DNA of 64,000 bases from NCBI GenBank assembly GCA_013399695.1, contig VXAU01000295.1, positions 112,272 through 176,271 of the forward strand. Reading direction: 5' to 3'. Under the pieces are notes generated by a model. The model was given only the letters and a program-made list of their open reading frames with translations. It did not search any database and was not told the DNA's origin. This document shows positions 49,816 through 63,400 of this stretch, piece by piece. Origin of the DNA: Formicarius rufipectus. Lineage: Eukaryota > Chordata > Aves > Passeriformes > Formicariidae. How positions within the stretch are numbered: the first letter of the stretch is position 1; each line of letters begins with the position of its first letter. Both the position numbers and the translations under genes were made by a program.

Positions 49816-52244
49816 ACTATTTTGCTTGCTTATACAACTTCTGACTCACAAATAGTTTTGTCACATTTCTTGATTTTTGATATGAAATAGTAGATTCAAA
49901 CCTGTTTTCATACCATGATCTGTATAATTTTGATCTGAATAACTGAATTTTAAGTAAACCCTAATAGTGTAAAAATACAGAGATGCTTAGTCCATTTATG
50001 TGTTGGGAGAAGTTGCTTTTCTTTTTTTTCTTGCTGTGAAACATCTAGCATTAACTGCTGAGAAAAAGAGACTAGCAGAATAGATTGTGCTGTTCTCCAA
50101 CCCTTTCCTGTATTTTTTATTATCATTTTGCTTATTTGAAACTGTATACTCAGAAAGCATGACTTTTAAGGACAAAACATTTAATTGACAGCAAGAAGCG
50201 TGCTATAGCTTTAACTAGCTATCTCCTACAGCCTCTTTCACTTACATGGTGGTACATGTAAGCAGTTACTATGTCTAAAAAAGCATCAACATAAAAAGAC
50301 TGGTGGCTTTCAGACACTCTTCATTAATTTTTGAGTATTCCTCTACCATCACACGAATTTTATATCAAAACATGTAGTTCAGAGAACTTTCCCAATCTTG
50401 AACTTTTGTGGTGTTGTTCCTTTCAGTGCACACCACCACCACACTAGCCACTCAGAACTCCTCCCTCACTTTTCCTACTTCTGCATTTGCAGACAAAGCA
50501 CTATTGTGCTTTGCTACCAAAACAAAGACATCATCTATACTTTAGAATTGCATCAAACTCTTGGCTTAACAAACAATAAACCCATACATTCACATCAGCT
50601 GATACTTCTCTGTAACAGTTGTGCAGCACAAGTAAATCAAGGGCTAATATATTACAGATTACTTTGATAATTAACTCCCTTGAGAAACTCATTTTCATCT
50701 GGGGACAGTAACAATGGCTCTCCAAAAGGAAGAAAAAAGTCAGTTTTTCCTTTGCAAATTCCCTGTTGATGCAGGGCAAGCTTGCAATTAGTCTATGAAA
50801 GAAACAAATACAATTTTAAGGAACAGGTTTCTCTTCAAGACCAGAAAGGCAAGTCAAAATTCCCATGATCTTCAATATTATTATTAAAAAAAAAAAAAAG
50901 GTGTATTGATTTATTTCACCTGTAGCAGGGTTTGATAGGACAGAAACGTTGCAGGATTTAATATGACAAGACTAGAGTTCCTGATTATGCAGGATGAACT
51001 ATGGATAAAACTATGCAAATGTAAAGTTCTTGTTGTGAAACTCTAGGCAATTTCATTGGTGGGAGTTCTTACAAAACAAAAGGTTATGTTTAAATTGTGT
51101 AACTTGGGTGGGGCTATAAATGAAATATTCAGCTAGATGAGACACTTGATAGCCAGTAAGTTAAATTATTCCAAGGAAGTGTGCCCATGCCAACTGGAAG
51201 ACAGAAATAAAAATTCAGTCTTGGATGTCTACAAAAAGAGTATGCTGGCTGATAGGTATCCTGGTGCAAGAAATGAAAAGGACCTAATGGGATCATAGGG
51301 GTCATCTTTGCTTTCCATTATCTTTACAGACTGTTGCTCAGTGTCCTCCAACTCAGCAGACTCTACTGCAGCTACACAGGACCAGAGCCCTTGCTATTGT
51401 ACTGAACAGCCAGTGCAATGCCATTTCCCCATTTCTGTGTGACAAGTTCCTTAAAATAAGAAACCACTGTGGCAAAAAAAAACCCTCTTGACAGTCAGCA
51501 GCTGAACATTCCCCAGAAAAATATAGTATGATGATTTTCATCTGACACCAGGTCTTTTACTGGATACTCTTCTTTCTCGTTTTCATGTCAGCTACTTGGT
51601 CTTTTTAACAACTCAAACCTTACATATCAAAACAGATGTTCTGTCAGCATGTGCTGTCAACACAGTTGGAACTAGTGACTTGCTGCTTCACTTACTGCTC
51701 TTCCATAAGTGCTGGGAGACAACAGCCTGAATCCTCGCTGATCACAGGGCTGGATTTAGCTTATCTTCCCAAGATGAAGAGAAATTCTTAAATTTCTGTA
51801 AGTTGAGTATGGGTCCTGTAGGATCAGAAAGGGGACAACAGCTCTTGGCCTCTCCTTGGAGGGTATCTCCTGCAGAGTCAGACCATTCTGCTGGCTCACT
51901 ACCATCTCCTTTACACCCGCCATTTGTCTTTCCTTCTTCCCATCTAAACCTCCATTCTACTCTTCTGCCATTCTTCTTTCTCTTTGCTCAGTACTGAGCT
52001 CAACTGTGCTGCACACCTGAAGACAGCTGAACTCCAGTGAGCTGAGAGAGGGGTCTGGGAGGGCAGGTGCAGCTCACTGTTGTGCTTCTCTAGTGACTGT
52101 GTGGAGCAGGATAGGTCTCAGGTTACATCATATGGGCTTTCTGTGCAGCACATGATTCCCCCAGTGCTTACCTGAGTAGAGGTTGCTAGGAAGGATTTAA
52201 GAGTCATCTGTGCATGTGAGTGCTGTTTAAAACTCTATCGTTTA
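49816..52244. other. AT-rich unassigned DNA
   Basis: I see no gene or repeat family beyond an A14 run at 50886-50899 and ordinary AT-rich sequence. Short open frames on both strands near 50400-50780 overlap each other and show no motif. Confidence 0.55.
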
Positions 52245-52328
52245 GAGGGAGGAAGGAAAAGGGAGGAAAAGGGAGGAAAAGGGAGGAAAAGGGAGGAAAA
52301 GGGAGGAAAAGGAAGGAAAAGGAAGGAT
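52245..52328. repeat. Minisatellite, 10-bp unit GGGAGGAAAA
   Basis: Five perfect GGGAGGAAAA units (52261-52310) are flanked on each side by a GGAAGGAAAA variant (52251-52260, 52311-52320) plus partial units. It is all-purine on the plus strand. The Lys/Gly/Arg-rich open frame running through it is a by-product of the repeat, whose length is not a multiple of three. Confidence 0.95.
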
Positions 52329-53460
52329 TATTTGCATATTTGGGACACAGGAATTGTGAGAAGCTAGAACATATCACTTGTTTCTGGGTTTTATTTTTGT
52401 TATTTCAGTTCTTTTTTCAAAATTATTGTAAAAGAATTCAGGGCAAAGTAAAATCTGGTCTAACTGAAAATACTTATTTTTGTTTGCTCTTTGAACCAAA
52501 CTGTTCTGTTGGCTTTGCATTGTTTATTTCACTTATAGTTGTAGGAGGAGATATAGATTTCAAAAATGTTTCTTAGCACCACATCAACCCTCTATTTCAG
52601 TATTCTGATTAACTTTATGGCAGAACTGTCTGAATATTATCAATCAATTGTTGAATGAGAAAATTTATTTTTAAACAAACAATCTCTATGGGTTTTTTTG
52701 TGTGTGTGTGTTGGTTTTGTTTTTGGTTTTTTGGGTTTTTTTGTGGGTTTTTTTTTTGCAGTTTCACTCAGAAATAGAAATAGGGAAACTTTATGAGTAA
52801 ATCTGTAAAATATTTCTGTAGTTTTCCTTTAAATGTTTTTCTTTTGGACAATCTGCACTATGATATTTCGTTAAAAATATTTTCTGAGGCAATAAACATA
52901 TTTTTTGTTAAAAAAAAAAAAAAGCGACAAAGTTTTGCATAAATCTGCCAAAGCCCTGCTAAATATGGTTTTATTTTGTTTTATTAATATTTTTCCATTA
53001 TATTTTTATAAAGCATTTTTTTCATCCAATGCCTTTGGAGAATGTCATTTCTATTCACTGCAAAAATTCACTTTCAAAACAATCCTTTTGGCAACAGGGA
53101 GGAAAATGCTATCATCAGTACAGAAGCACTGTATCACATTACAAATGTTCCCTTCTATTAAGCTTTTTACTGTTGAGAACTAGAAATACTTACAAATTGT
53201 CAGGAAAGATACAGAAACACATTTGATACACCCAGCAGAACTAACAAGCTAAGGCTGCTTCATAACAGCCATAAAATCATGTGGAAAACCAATTCAATCT
53301 CCCTGCTTTGGATGAGCTTGTGACAGAATTTCATTCAAATTACTGGCAAGTCTTTACTTTCATACATGTTGGTCCAATCAAGTTTCTAGTGATTCTTCTG
53401 GGAGTAAAAAAGACAAAGCTGTAATGCTTCATGAAAACCCTGAGATGAAAATGACTATAT
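52329..53460. other. AT-rich unassigned DNA with a retrocopy-like 3' end
   Basis: AATAAA at 52891-52896 is followed 13 bases later by A14 (52910-52923), the arrangement of a reverse-transcribed mRNA 3' end on the plus strand. Upstream sequence is T/G-rich (52690-52760) and AT-rich with no recognisable parent gene. I see no target duplication. The rest of the interval is featureless. Confidence 0.35.
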
Positions 53461-53582
53461 AAGAAAAAATATGAAAGGAAAGGGAAAAGGGAGAAGCAAA
53501 AAAGAAAAAGGAAAAATGGTAAAAGAAAATGAGAAAATGGTAAAGGAAAAAGGAAATGAGAAAGGAAAAGGGGAAGGGGAAA
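53461..53582. repeat. Low-complexity purine tract (A/G-rich on plus strand)
   Basis: About 120 bases are almost entirely A and G, built from loosely repeated AAAGGAAA, GAAAAGG and AAATGG words. The minus-strand frame rich in Phe/Ser is a by-product. Confidence 0.85.
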
Positions 53583-54053
53583 CTACTACAGAATAGAAAA
53601 CAGAAGATAGAATATTTCTTCTCCATCTTTTTTCAGAATCTATCCCCCAAGAAGTAATTTGTGTTCAGTGAGGTCCAGGTCTACATTTTTAAGGGTTTAC
53701 CAAGGTAAGGTTTGATGGTTTGTTTCCAAGAGCAGAGAGGAAAATACGGTGACTTGCAGCCCACAACAGCACAGGTAAAGGAGAGTGGTGGTGGCTATTA
53801 CAAGGTAAGTGAAAAAGAACTGAAGCAGCTTGGTAGGCTACAAAGGTTGGAGAGAGTGAATAATTTAGGATGTAAATGATTTTGGATGTAAATGATTTTA
53901 TTAGACCTTTGGTTGCTCTTGTTATTTTTTGCCTACCTTCTGCTTTTTTATGGATAGTTTAGGAATTAGGAGAACTCGGATGTGAGATGTTGTGAAACAA
54001 ACATAAAATTACTTTGCTTAAAATCTATTGCCTTAAGTAGAGAGGGGAGGGGG
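53583..54053. other. Unassigned DNA with a small tandem duplication
   Basis: A 16-bp duplication, GGATGTAAATGATTTT twice in a row, lies at about 53868-53899. I see nothing else definable. Confidence 0.6.
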
Positions 54054-54079
54054 ATAAATAAATAAATAAATAAATAAAT
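54054..54079. repeat. (ATAA)n microsatellite
   Basis: Twenty-six bases of perfect ATAA repeat are followed by a short related patch, GGAATAAATAAAG. Confidence 0.92.
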
Positions 54080-54098
54080 GGGAATAAATAAAGTTTCA

Positions 54099-54486
54099 CT
54101 ATTCATCCTTCCTGTAACTCAAGCCAGGCTCATGGTGCACCACCATCTTTAGGCAGAGGCAGACAGACAAACTGACAGAGACACGAAACAGAGGTGTGTC
54201 CTTGGCTGGCTTTGGTTGTGTTGGGAAACTGATGTTGGCCACTGTATTGCTATGAGGATCTGAGTCTGTGACTCCTGCTGGGAGAACTATCTCTGAAGAA
54301 GCATTCCTTGCTGGCACTGCCTCTTCCTTGGCCATGGCTGGAGTCCACCAGCTTGGCTCACCAGATCTTTTTGTGGTTTTCGTCCAGCTTGACTCTCTCC
54401 TGCAGTCATCCTCACCCCAACTCACACTTCGGATGACATAGTTCTCACAGCTGAGAATTCCTCCTCAACTTTGGTGTTCCCCTTTG
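54099..54486 (-). other. Possible exon-containing segment of unknown identity
   Basis: The minus-strand frame is open for 122 codons (54099-54464) in sequence that is more GC-rich than its AT-rich surroundings. It has no ATG near its start; the first internal Met lies in 'TPAMAKEEAVPARN'. Independently, the minus strand shows a strong acceptor-like tract (TCTCTACTCCCACTCTCCAG, AG at 54487-54488) and a donor-like GTGAGT (54420-54425). Together they would bound a 61-nt exon at 54426-54486 whose third frame is open. The two readings exclude each other. I recognise no domain or gene, and the segment may be chance or an unlisted repeat. Confidence 0.2.
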
Positions 54487-57400
54487 CTGGAGAGTGGGAG
54501 TAGAGACAGAGAAACAGTGAGCACAAGAGAAACATTAATTTGTTTATTATGCTGAAATGCTTGTTAGACACAGACCTGCAGCAGTGGCACAATGGCTTTC
54601 TCCTCTTTGCTACAACATGGAAGAAAAATACTGAATGTTTCCCTTTTTTTGTTTAGTTGTGATGGCTTTTCTCTAAAATAATCCTAGGATCTGTTCTTGT
54701 TGTACATGACAAATACACTCATAAAATATGGAATTTACTTCTTTGACAACAAAGGAGCATGATGGAGTTGATGTGGACTCAAGTACAGATTATGAGAAAA
54801 TACTGTCACCTAGATCTGCTTCAACCACTCACAGCACTGTAAATAATGTTCATGGCATAGCAGTTGCTACAAATAATTATAAAATCATGTTTAATAGGTG
54901 ATCTTAAACTTTCATTTCTAAGTAGCCATTTTCCTGTGATTATTATAAGACAAATGCAAAAATGTGATGTAAAGTATAGAATTCCCTATAGCCTTGGACA
55001 GCAATACAATGAAGGGATGAAATAAAACTCTGACCTTTTAGATACTCACCTTAGGTGTTTCTCACAATGAAGAAATCCATAGGATTTCCACATAGTTGAA
55101 TACATGTTACATAAAAACACAGAATAAAGATGAAATTTAGAGTGCTTTTAAACATATTGAGACTTTTCTCACTCTCTTTCAGTTTTTTATGGGCCAATGA
55201 CCTTATCTTTTTAACAAAGTTGTTGCTATTTCTAGTGATTTTTCTTTGTTTTAATTTCCAACTACTATCAAATCATGTAACAGCTGCAGAAGTATGCTTT
55301 CTTGACAAAAATATCAGTGAAGTTTGGCTGGTTTCTTTACAGTAGAGAATTTACAGCTGTAATTCATTTACATTTCTAGACTGAGAAGTATAATTTGTTC
55401 TATGAAACTACATTTGGACTGTTGGACCAGGTTTTCTTTCCAACTGATACCTAAAAGTGGCGCAAAATTAAACAGCTTGCCTTCTCATATTTTATTTTGT
55501 GAATTTTGGGCTATTATTTTCGATATGGCTCTTGACTTTTTCTCTGGGTTTCTGAAAAAAAAACAAGTGAATATTTAGAGATTTGTTTTATCTTCTGCAA
55601 ATCCTGAACTTGCTAAAAACGAGACTTAATCTGTAACCATCCTGCCAGTTATGATCATGATGATGTCTCAGTTTGACAGCGTAATCTTTTGTAGAGCTTT
55701 TCATCTTTTGCACAGACTTTCTTTCATCAGCCATCTCATCACCGTGATTGACTAAAGACTTAGCTGAGAAACTGCAAGAACAGCTGCAAGACTAGATAGG
55801 TCTCTGTTAACAGGGATGGATTATGATACAGATCTTGAATGCTTGTGGTTATCAGTGGTTTCTATGGAATGGGGTTTATATTTCATGGCTGTTTATTTAA
55901 GGATTGGCATAGCAGAATCTAGAGCAGATACGATGTTTCTTTGAGTAGATGGAATATAAGTAAGTTTATACATAAAATGATAGATATATATGTTCAGAGG
56001 AGTGTGGTTAGGTTATAAGCCCTAGCACTTAAAAGCTAGAGAATGGTAAAGTAATGTATCCTGTGCAAATCTTGGACTACACTGCAGTTTTTACTTCCCT
56101 GGCCTTCCCTTTTTTCTTCCTTCAGTAAATGTCTGCCTTTTTCAGTGTGCAGCCTGAACTGTGTTACTTCTTGTGCTCCTGTTCCTTCCTCTCCTCTGCC
56201 TTCCAAGTAGATGAGCTAGGATGCACTTACCTGCCAAAATCATGTGCAACCAACTTGTGATACCCGATGCCATTGCTGATCTGTTGTCTTTCCACATCTT
56301 GTTTGTTATTCATTGTCCAAAATGTGTTCCACACCCCGTGTAATGCACGTGACTCAAGGTTTTCCCTAGATACAAAATTATTATTTTCCTCCTGGGCTTT
56401 CCTGTAGCCTGCTGTAGTCACCAAGTGATGCACAAACACCAATTAAGTTATTTTCACAACACACCAGTGAGACTGCATACTATTATTATACCAAATTTGC
56501 ATGTAGAGAACTAAGGCATGAGGAACCATGGTTCCATGTGTAAGCTATAAGCATCCTTAACTGTACAAGTCGAGATCATTCTTGTAACAGGGATGACCTA
56601 TTAACTAAATGAGGTAGGGTTGCTGTTGAAAAATAGTACATGATCTTGTAATTAAAGACTAAGTCACACCACGAGTGCCTGATAGAGTCAAAAAAACGTT
56701 ATTCAAGCATCTATAATTCTGATATTTCCTAATATTTCAAGATTAATTTATGGCCCTTAATTATGTATTTTAACCTAGCTAAGATTTGAAAAATCTAGGA
56801 TTAACCCCACGATAAATCAGAAAAAAAAAGAAAAAAAAAGGAAATTTCATTAGGTTGCATTATCCTGATTTTCATGTGTGTCATCAGCAGGGTGTGAGCC
56901 CTGCAGCCTCACACTAGAGTCCTACTACACCTAGGCTGCCACAGACTGTTCTTCTGCAGAGGTCCAGACCCATCTGCTGCTAGCTAAAAGGCAATCTGAG
57001 AGGGAAAGAACTGCAGGGTTTTTTATGGATCCATGAACACTCAGATAGGTGCTGTGAAACAACAGCCTGAAGTATTTGAGGGGTTGGGTTTTGTTTTGTG
57101 GTTTTGGTTGTTGTCAGTGGAGATGGGGGGAGGGGGGAGCGGGTTGTTTGTTCGGTTGGGATTTTTCTTTCTTTTTTTTGTGGATGAGCATTGGTTCCAG
57201 AGACATGGTTTTATCAGCAGGTTTCATGGACTTTTTTATAACATCAGAGACATATATGGTCAGTTTGAAGAGAAAGGCATTGACTTACTCACTTTCCTAA
57301 ATATGACCCTTGACGTTGCACTTGTACATTGATCCCTGTTGGTCATATATGTTTTGAGCTGCCTCTAAAATTTCTCTTGTTACTTTGCTAATGTTTATAA

Positions 57401-60400
57401 TACTTTCGATACTATGAACGTCTGCAGACTCCTAAAAGAAAAATCCATATCTTTCATAATGTCAGATGCACTAGGCAGTCACTGTGTGGAGAGTAGTATA
57501 CTCCAGAACCTGGCCTAAAAATGAGAATTGCAAGATCTCACAACATTACATGCTAATTTATTCCTGAAGGAAGGCATTTTATTCCTCGTCATTGGTCCTG
57601 TTATCTTTAATAACTTCTGTGATTTAATTGTGGGTTTGGTTTATCATTTGTGCAGGTGGCATTAGTCCAGCCTTCCAATATGCAAGAATGTATTTGCATT
57701 TTTATTTTGTCAAGAGACAATAAAAGCAATGAGTTCTATCTAAATGAGAAGCTTTGTTTTACCTTTTAGTTTGAAACCTGCCATCGACTCATTCATCTTG
57801 GCAGTCGGGCACAAAGACAAATCAGGAGACTCTAATGATATCTAGATAAGTCATACAAATACCTTGTGCACATCAGCATCATGACTCAGTGTATCCGCCT
57901 AGCCTGTGATTTATGCCATGCTAGTAACACATCCTGTTGATCCATTGGCTACACAGTGCAATACTGGCCTTGGAAAGGGAACTGGATAGTCTCTAGAGAC
58001 ATGGGCTTATAGGAAAAATTAGAAACATTTATTATTATTACTATTTATGTTCATTTGTTTTTCCTGTGTGGAAAAGGATGATTTTCTTAGGGTTCTTTCA
58101 CCTTCATTTTTTCTCCTGCTCCTATGGCTGTGAAAATCCAGGAAAATCTGCCAGCAGCTGGAGCTGTAGTTTTGTGCAGAAGCTCATGCAACAAAATCTC
58201 TGGAAATACCTCTCTATTTTATTCTTAAATAACTTTCTTTTAGCTACAGTATCACAAGTTAAAAAAAAAAAAAAAAAAAAAGTAAAACAGAAGTAACACC
58301 AAATCTTAAAAGGATTACTTTTTTAGAAGTTAGCTCAGAGGAATCTTTCCCTTGAATAATTTGCCTTGTTTGCTGACAATGACTAAGTCTCCTCCACAGC
58401 AATATTTGTCCTACTTATACAGAGTCCTTAAGGGTTTATAAAGTCTGCTCTCCCTCTAGTGCTGATGCTGACATATTTACACTCTGGAGATAAAAGGGAA
58501 ACACATCTGATGGCACATCAGAGGCAACATTTGATTATGTCAAACTCCTCTTCCCAAAGAATGACAACTTCTTTCCAGTTCTGCAACCACCTGTTGCACA
58601 AGCACTACATGGGTTTGGTCTTTCATGGTAGGTACTGTGCATACTTTTAAAATGCTCAGTGCTCTCAAGCCCTGCTGAAGTCAGTGGAAACTGAAGTGCT
58701 GTTCTAAGAGTGATCAAAGCCGGGCCCAAGGGACACCCATACTGATGGTCAGAGTCATTATTAAGACTGAGTCAGGAAAAATATCTCTGAAATCTAAAGA
58801 TGCAGCCAAAGCACAGCTTCAGACACGCAGTATGAGTGTTTTTCTACATGTACAGTCTCTCAGTTCTCAGCTACTCAAGGCTGTCCTCTGTCTTTAGTTC
58901 AGCAAAACAGTTGAGACAAATGCTTAAATTTAGGTGTGTGAATACTCACACTGAAATTGATACTATTACAGTCCTTTATTATTAAGAATTATTCTCTCCT
59001 CTATCCTTTCATAGGTGAATTCTTCTTTCCCTCCCCTGAGGCACACAGCACAAGCTTGGAAAGCCCTTGTGAGCTTTCCCAGCCTGAGAATTCTCAGGAA
59101 TATTTATCTGCATTTCTAGCTTTGTCCCTCCTGTAACCATTTTTTAAAAATAAAAGCTTACTCACTTGATTCTCAAGGGGGAAAGGAGGTCAGTAAGGTG
59201 GCAAGATTTTCCATTTTTTTTCTTTTCCCTTATTTTTAAAATCAATTATTTTTCTATAACTTTTATTTTTACCAGAGTCTCCTACTGAATTTTATAAAAT
59301 ACACTGCTTTATATCAGCTACAGGCTTCTCAATGTCATTAACCTATTTAATACAATTTTGATTTTAATGTGCCAGTGTAAATCAAGAGCAAACTGGATAT
59401 TTGAGCCATTACTGCATCTTCATTGTTACCCTAAGAATTTATTTACCATACTTAGAGATATATTTATATATCAAAGCAAAAATCTTAGCTTTGTCTCTAG
59501 GAGGATTCTGTGGCTTTTCAATTAATTTACAAGATACAAAGTTTGACTTCAAGCCCCTGGGGTGCTCTGATCCCACACAGAACAGAGCAGTCCTTTCCAA
59601 AATAAGCTTGCTAACGTCAGAACCTCTTGTTGTTAAGAGAAGAAACAAGTGCAGCCTGGTAAAAGCATGCTGTTTCAACAAATCCGTTTGAACTGGCAGC
59701 CAACCTATCTAGAGACAATGGAAGTAGTTTTAAGCAATACATAACAAATTGTTACATCAGCCTGTTTTACTGGAGCCAAAAAAAAAAAAGTGGAGGGCTA
59801 TTGAGGAAAATAACAGGGGGCGAGAAAAAAACATGTCCTCTACTTAGAGAGACCGTATAATGTAAATGTGTTCTATCAGTCAGAAAATTAATGGAGGTGA
59901 GAATGACCTACCCCAGGCTAATAATGTACAGTACAATCAAGTTCTCAAAAGAATTTCCAATTAAGCTTCTTTTTATTACCACACTAACCAAAGGCTCTAC
60001 TACTGCATGGTACATTACTTTAAAGAAGTGAACAGTAATGTAGATCAGGGGTATGTATTCCAATCCCAACTAGGAGGAATGCTCCACAATATTGACTATC
60101 CTGTAGGAACAGTGTGTAAATTCACCCATACTTTACAACACATACAATTCACATTCAGCTGCTTGGCCACCTGGATGGATCTCTGAACCACAGTCCTTTG
60201 TTTCTCTAAACCATTAAAAACTAAAAACACTAGTCTTGCATTCTGACCTTCTTAAAGACACGTGCAAACACACACTCCTGAGAAGCTGAAACTGGAGTAA
60301 AATAAAAGAGAGTCCTAAGTCTTCACAGATTATAAAATGACACATGATACTGGTTGCATGGATAGGAATTAAAAATATGTCGCTTTTTCTAAGGTTTACA

Positions 60401-63400
60401 AGGTGTACAAATAAATGGTAACTATCACATGTTTAAATAATGGCAGTGGAATTTTTTAATCCCTATTGTGTTATCATAGAAAGAAGAACTGTGGCTCCAC
60501 AGAGTGGAAATCTCCAATGAGTTTCTGCATGAGAAATTTGCCCTAGCAGGAAAACCACTGCATTTGTATGGTTGTTTCATTTAGCACATGTTTTATAGAA
60601 ATTACTTACATATCAATGAGACTGGCTTAATTTTTCTTCACAAAATCATTGTATCTTAAAAAAATATTGAAAGTTCAGGAGCACAAGAACAAGTTCTGGT
60701 GGTTTGTGTGTCCTACCTTTGCAATTTGTTGCATTTTGATTCCCTTTAAATCACTGCAGAATGCAATGCCAAGTATTAATGACCAATTTCCATAGCCTTT
60801 ATGGATACACATGCATTTATACCAAAATTGTTCTGCTTTAAATCCCTAAAGTAAAAAGAAAATGTCTGTGCTCAAAAAAGATAAAGAATGTTCCTCATTT
60901 TAGAAAAGAGATCTTGATTCAAGATCTTATATTTAATGCTCTTTTCATTGGCTTAGGAAAGTTCTGAATCAAGCCCCTATTTTATGGAACACACACAACT
61001 GACACTGACTTCAGGGACATTCCCCGACTTAAGGGCAGCTCTGCCTTTCTTGTATATATGATCATGCTAAGGGCTATGAGGAAAAGTTTTTTACATAGCA
61101 TTATAAAAAACTCCACCCAACATTTGCTCTTATCATTCAGCCAATACTGGAAAGAAAAATCAATTTTGCATGATCTCAAACTCATCTCCCTGGGACTTAG
61201 TAGAAAGACTTGGAATTTCACAGTGGTCTATTCGTTGATTGAATTATCTGCTCTCAGGGCCATATTCATGTTCCTGCTTACTATGTGGTTCTGCTGATTT
61301 TAACACTGAGCACCAAACTCTGCCTTGGTTTTCCGAGTAATCATTAAACTAATTAATTAGCATTAACTCTGAAAGGTACTGTGGTGCAAAACTCCATGTT
61401 AGCATAATGCACTGTTAATGCTATTATTTAGTCCAATTGGAAATCAACTGGAAAAAAATTGTCCCTTAAATATGAGTTTATCTCAAGCAGGATCTTTTGA
61501 AATCATTTGCAACATGTAGCTGAATGAGACTCTAACTATATATAGATTTAGTAGACAAAATTTTCACAGGGTTTTATTTCAAGTTTTTATACAAAAGACC
61601 ATGAAGGTGAAAGGTACAGTTATGCGGTCACAAGGCAAAGATTTAATGTCCCTCTAATAAGAAACATGGCCAATTCTGTTAAGTTACCTGAAGGAGAAAA
61701 GGCTGTTCAGTGAAGTGAGCATTAATCTGTCCTCAGGAGCCTGCTGCTTAATTCCTTGCTTTTCCAGGTACCTCCTCTGTGACTTTGTACGAGTCAGGTA
61801 TATCCAGGTTCTAAAAGGGATTTCATTATCTGCTGCTAAAATCTCGTTTAATCTCAGTCAGCTGCCTTACGAAAATTACCAGGGGTGTATGATATCTCAG
61901 AATATTCCCTTCTCCACTTAAAAAATATCTATAACAATATTTACAGATGTTTCCTTGATATTACCGCCTGTTTAACCAACTTCAATACACAGTTCATTAA
62001 AGAAATTCCTTGATTTCTCTTGAAAAGCTGTTCTACTATTCACTTATCCTTAAATCAAATTCTGTGTTTCAAACCTGTACCAGAAATGTTCCAAGCCTCC
62101 CTTATTTATTTAGAAAATGAGGTGACTTTTACTATTTAAATGAATTGTTGCAAGAATAAAAAGACTTTAATTTGAAAAAGTTACATTAATCAAGTTTAGG
62201 TGCTGAAATCAATATAGTCCATATTTGAACAGCTTATGTCAGTAGGTAATCAAAACTAAGCACTGAAATCTGGGAAATTAACAAACAGTCCACACAAAGT
62301 AATTATCAGAAACATTCAAACAGAAGCAAACTACACAGGTTTTTGAATAAATTAAAATCTGTTGACAGCAACATATGCCTTTTTTTTCCTTAAATACAAT
62401 TATTCCATAGAATCGATATATTTTTTTTTAAAAAAGGACTAAATTTATTTCATTTACCTTTGTTTGATTGTCTTCACCTCTCCCGTTAGAGAGGTTGAAT
62501 GTGAAAATACTATATGTAAACAATACACCCCACCCACTCAAAGCACAGTGATAGCATTGTTTTCAAAACTAATCTCTGGAAAAGCCTAACAGATGCTGAC
62601 AAACAAGAAGTTTCAAAGGACGACATAATGTTATGTTTCCACAGCTTTTGAGCTGTTTTTTGAGCTTTATAGTTCACAACTCACATCTTCAATAAAAAGT
62701 TCACTTTTCTGATTTACAAATGTCAATTTTATTTCTATGAAAATATAAATAGCTAAAAAAAATGGAATTCAGGATTTTCATTACAATTTCTGCTTCATTA
62801 CTGAATCATGAAAATGCTTGGACCTTGATTTACTGTCTTGGGGGAAACATATATTTTAGACTTGAAATATGGGAGAAAATTGCTTTCTATTTCGCCTTCC
62901 TAAAACCGGTTTAAGTTAATGCTTTTTTTCTCACCGTGAAAGACGAGGTTGGATTTCTTTGGCAGCTGCCATTCAAATGCAGTTTAAACAGCCTATTGCA
63001 CAAATTTTGGAAAAGCAATCTCTTTATTATTTTTAGTGTTTCCTTTCCCACAACAGAATTTAAAATCTAATGTGCAAGTTAACAAGAGAATTTTTTTTCC
63101 TTGTTTCTTGTCAGGAATTTTTAATACAGATTTAATACAGATTGCTGGTTTCTAAGATCTGTAATTGAAGATGTACTCTGGCCTCAATTTGTTTAGCTGT
63201 GGTTAATTTGGGTAGAACAGAAGAATGAGAACCCAAGACATGGGATTTGCACTGTAACTTCCTTCCCCACCACTTTTATAAACAGCATCTCTGCTCCTTA
63301 CTTATGTTCACGTGATTTCTAATTAGCACCTTACAAGGCTGCACACCTGCAACAGCTCTGTTCCCACCTCACTGTACATTACCCATTGTGTCTCCACAGC

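Noticed and set aside
52220..52576. 118-codon plus-strand frame
   Set aside because: Its first half is the GGGAGGAAAA minisatellite, and the rest has no recognisable protein feature.
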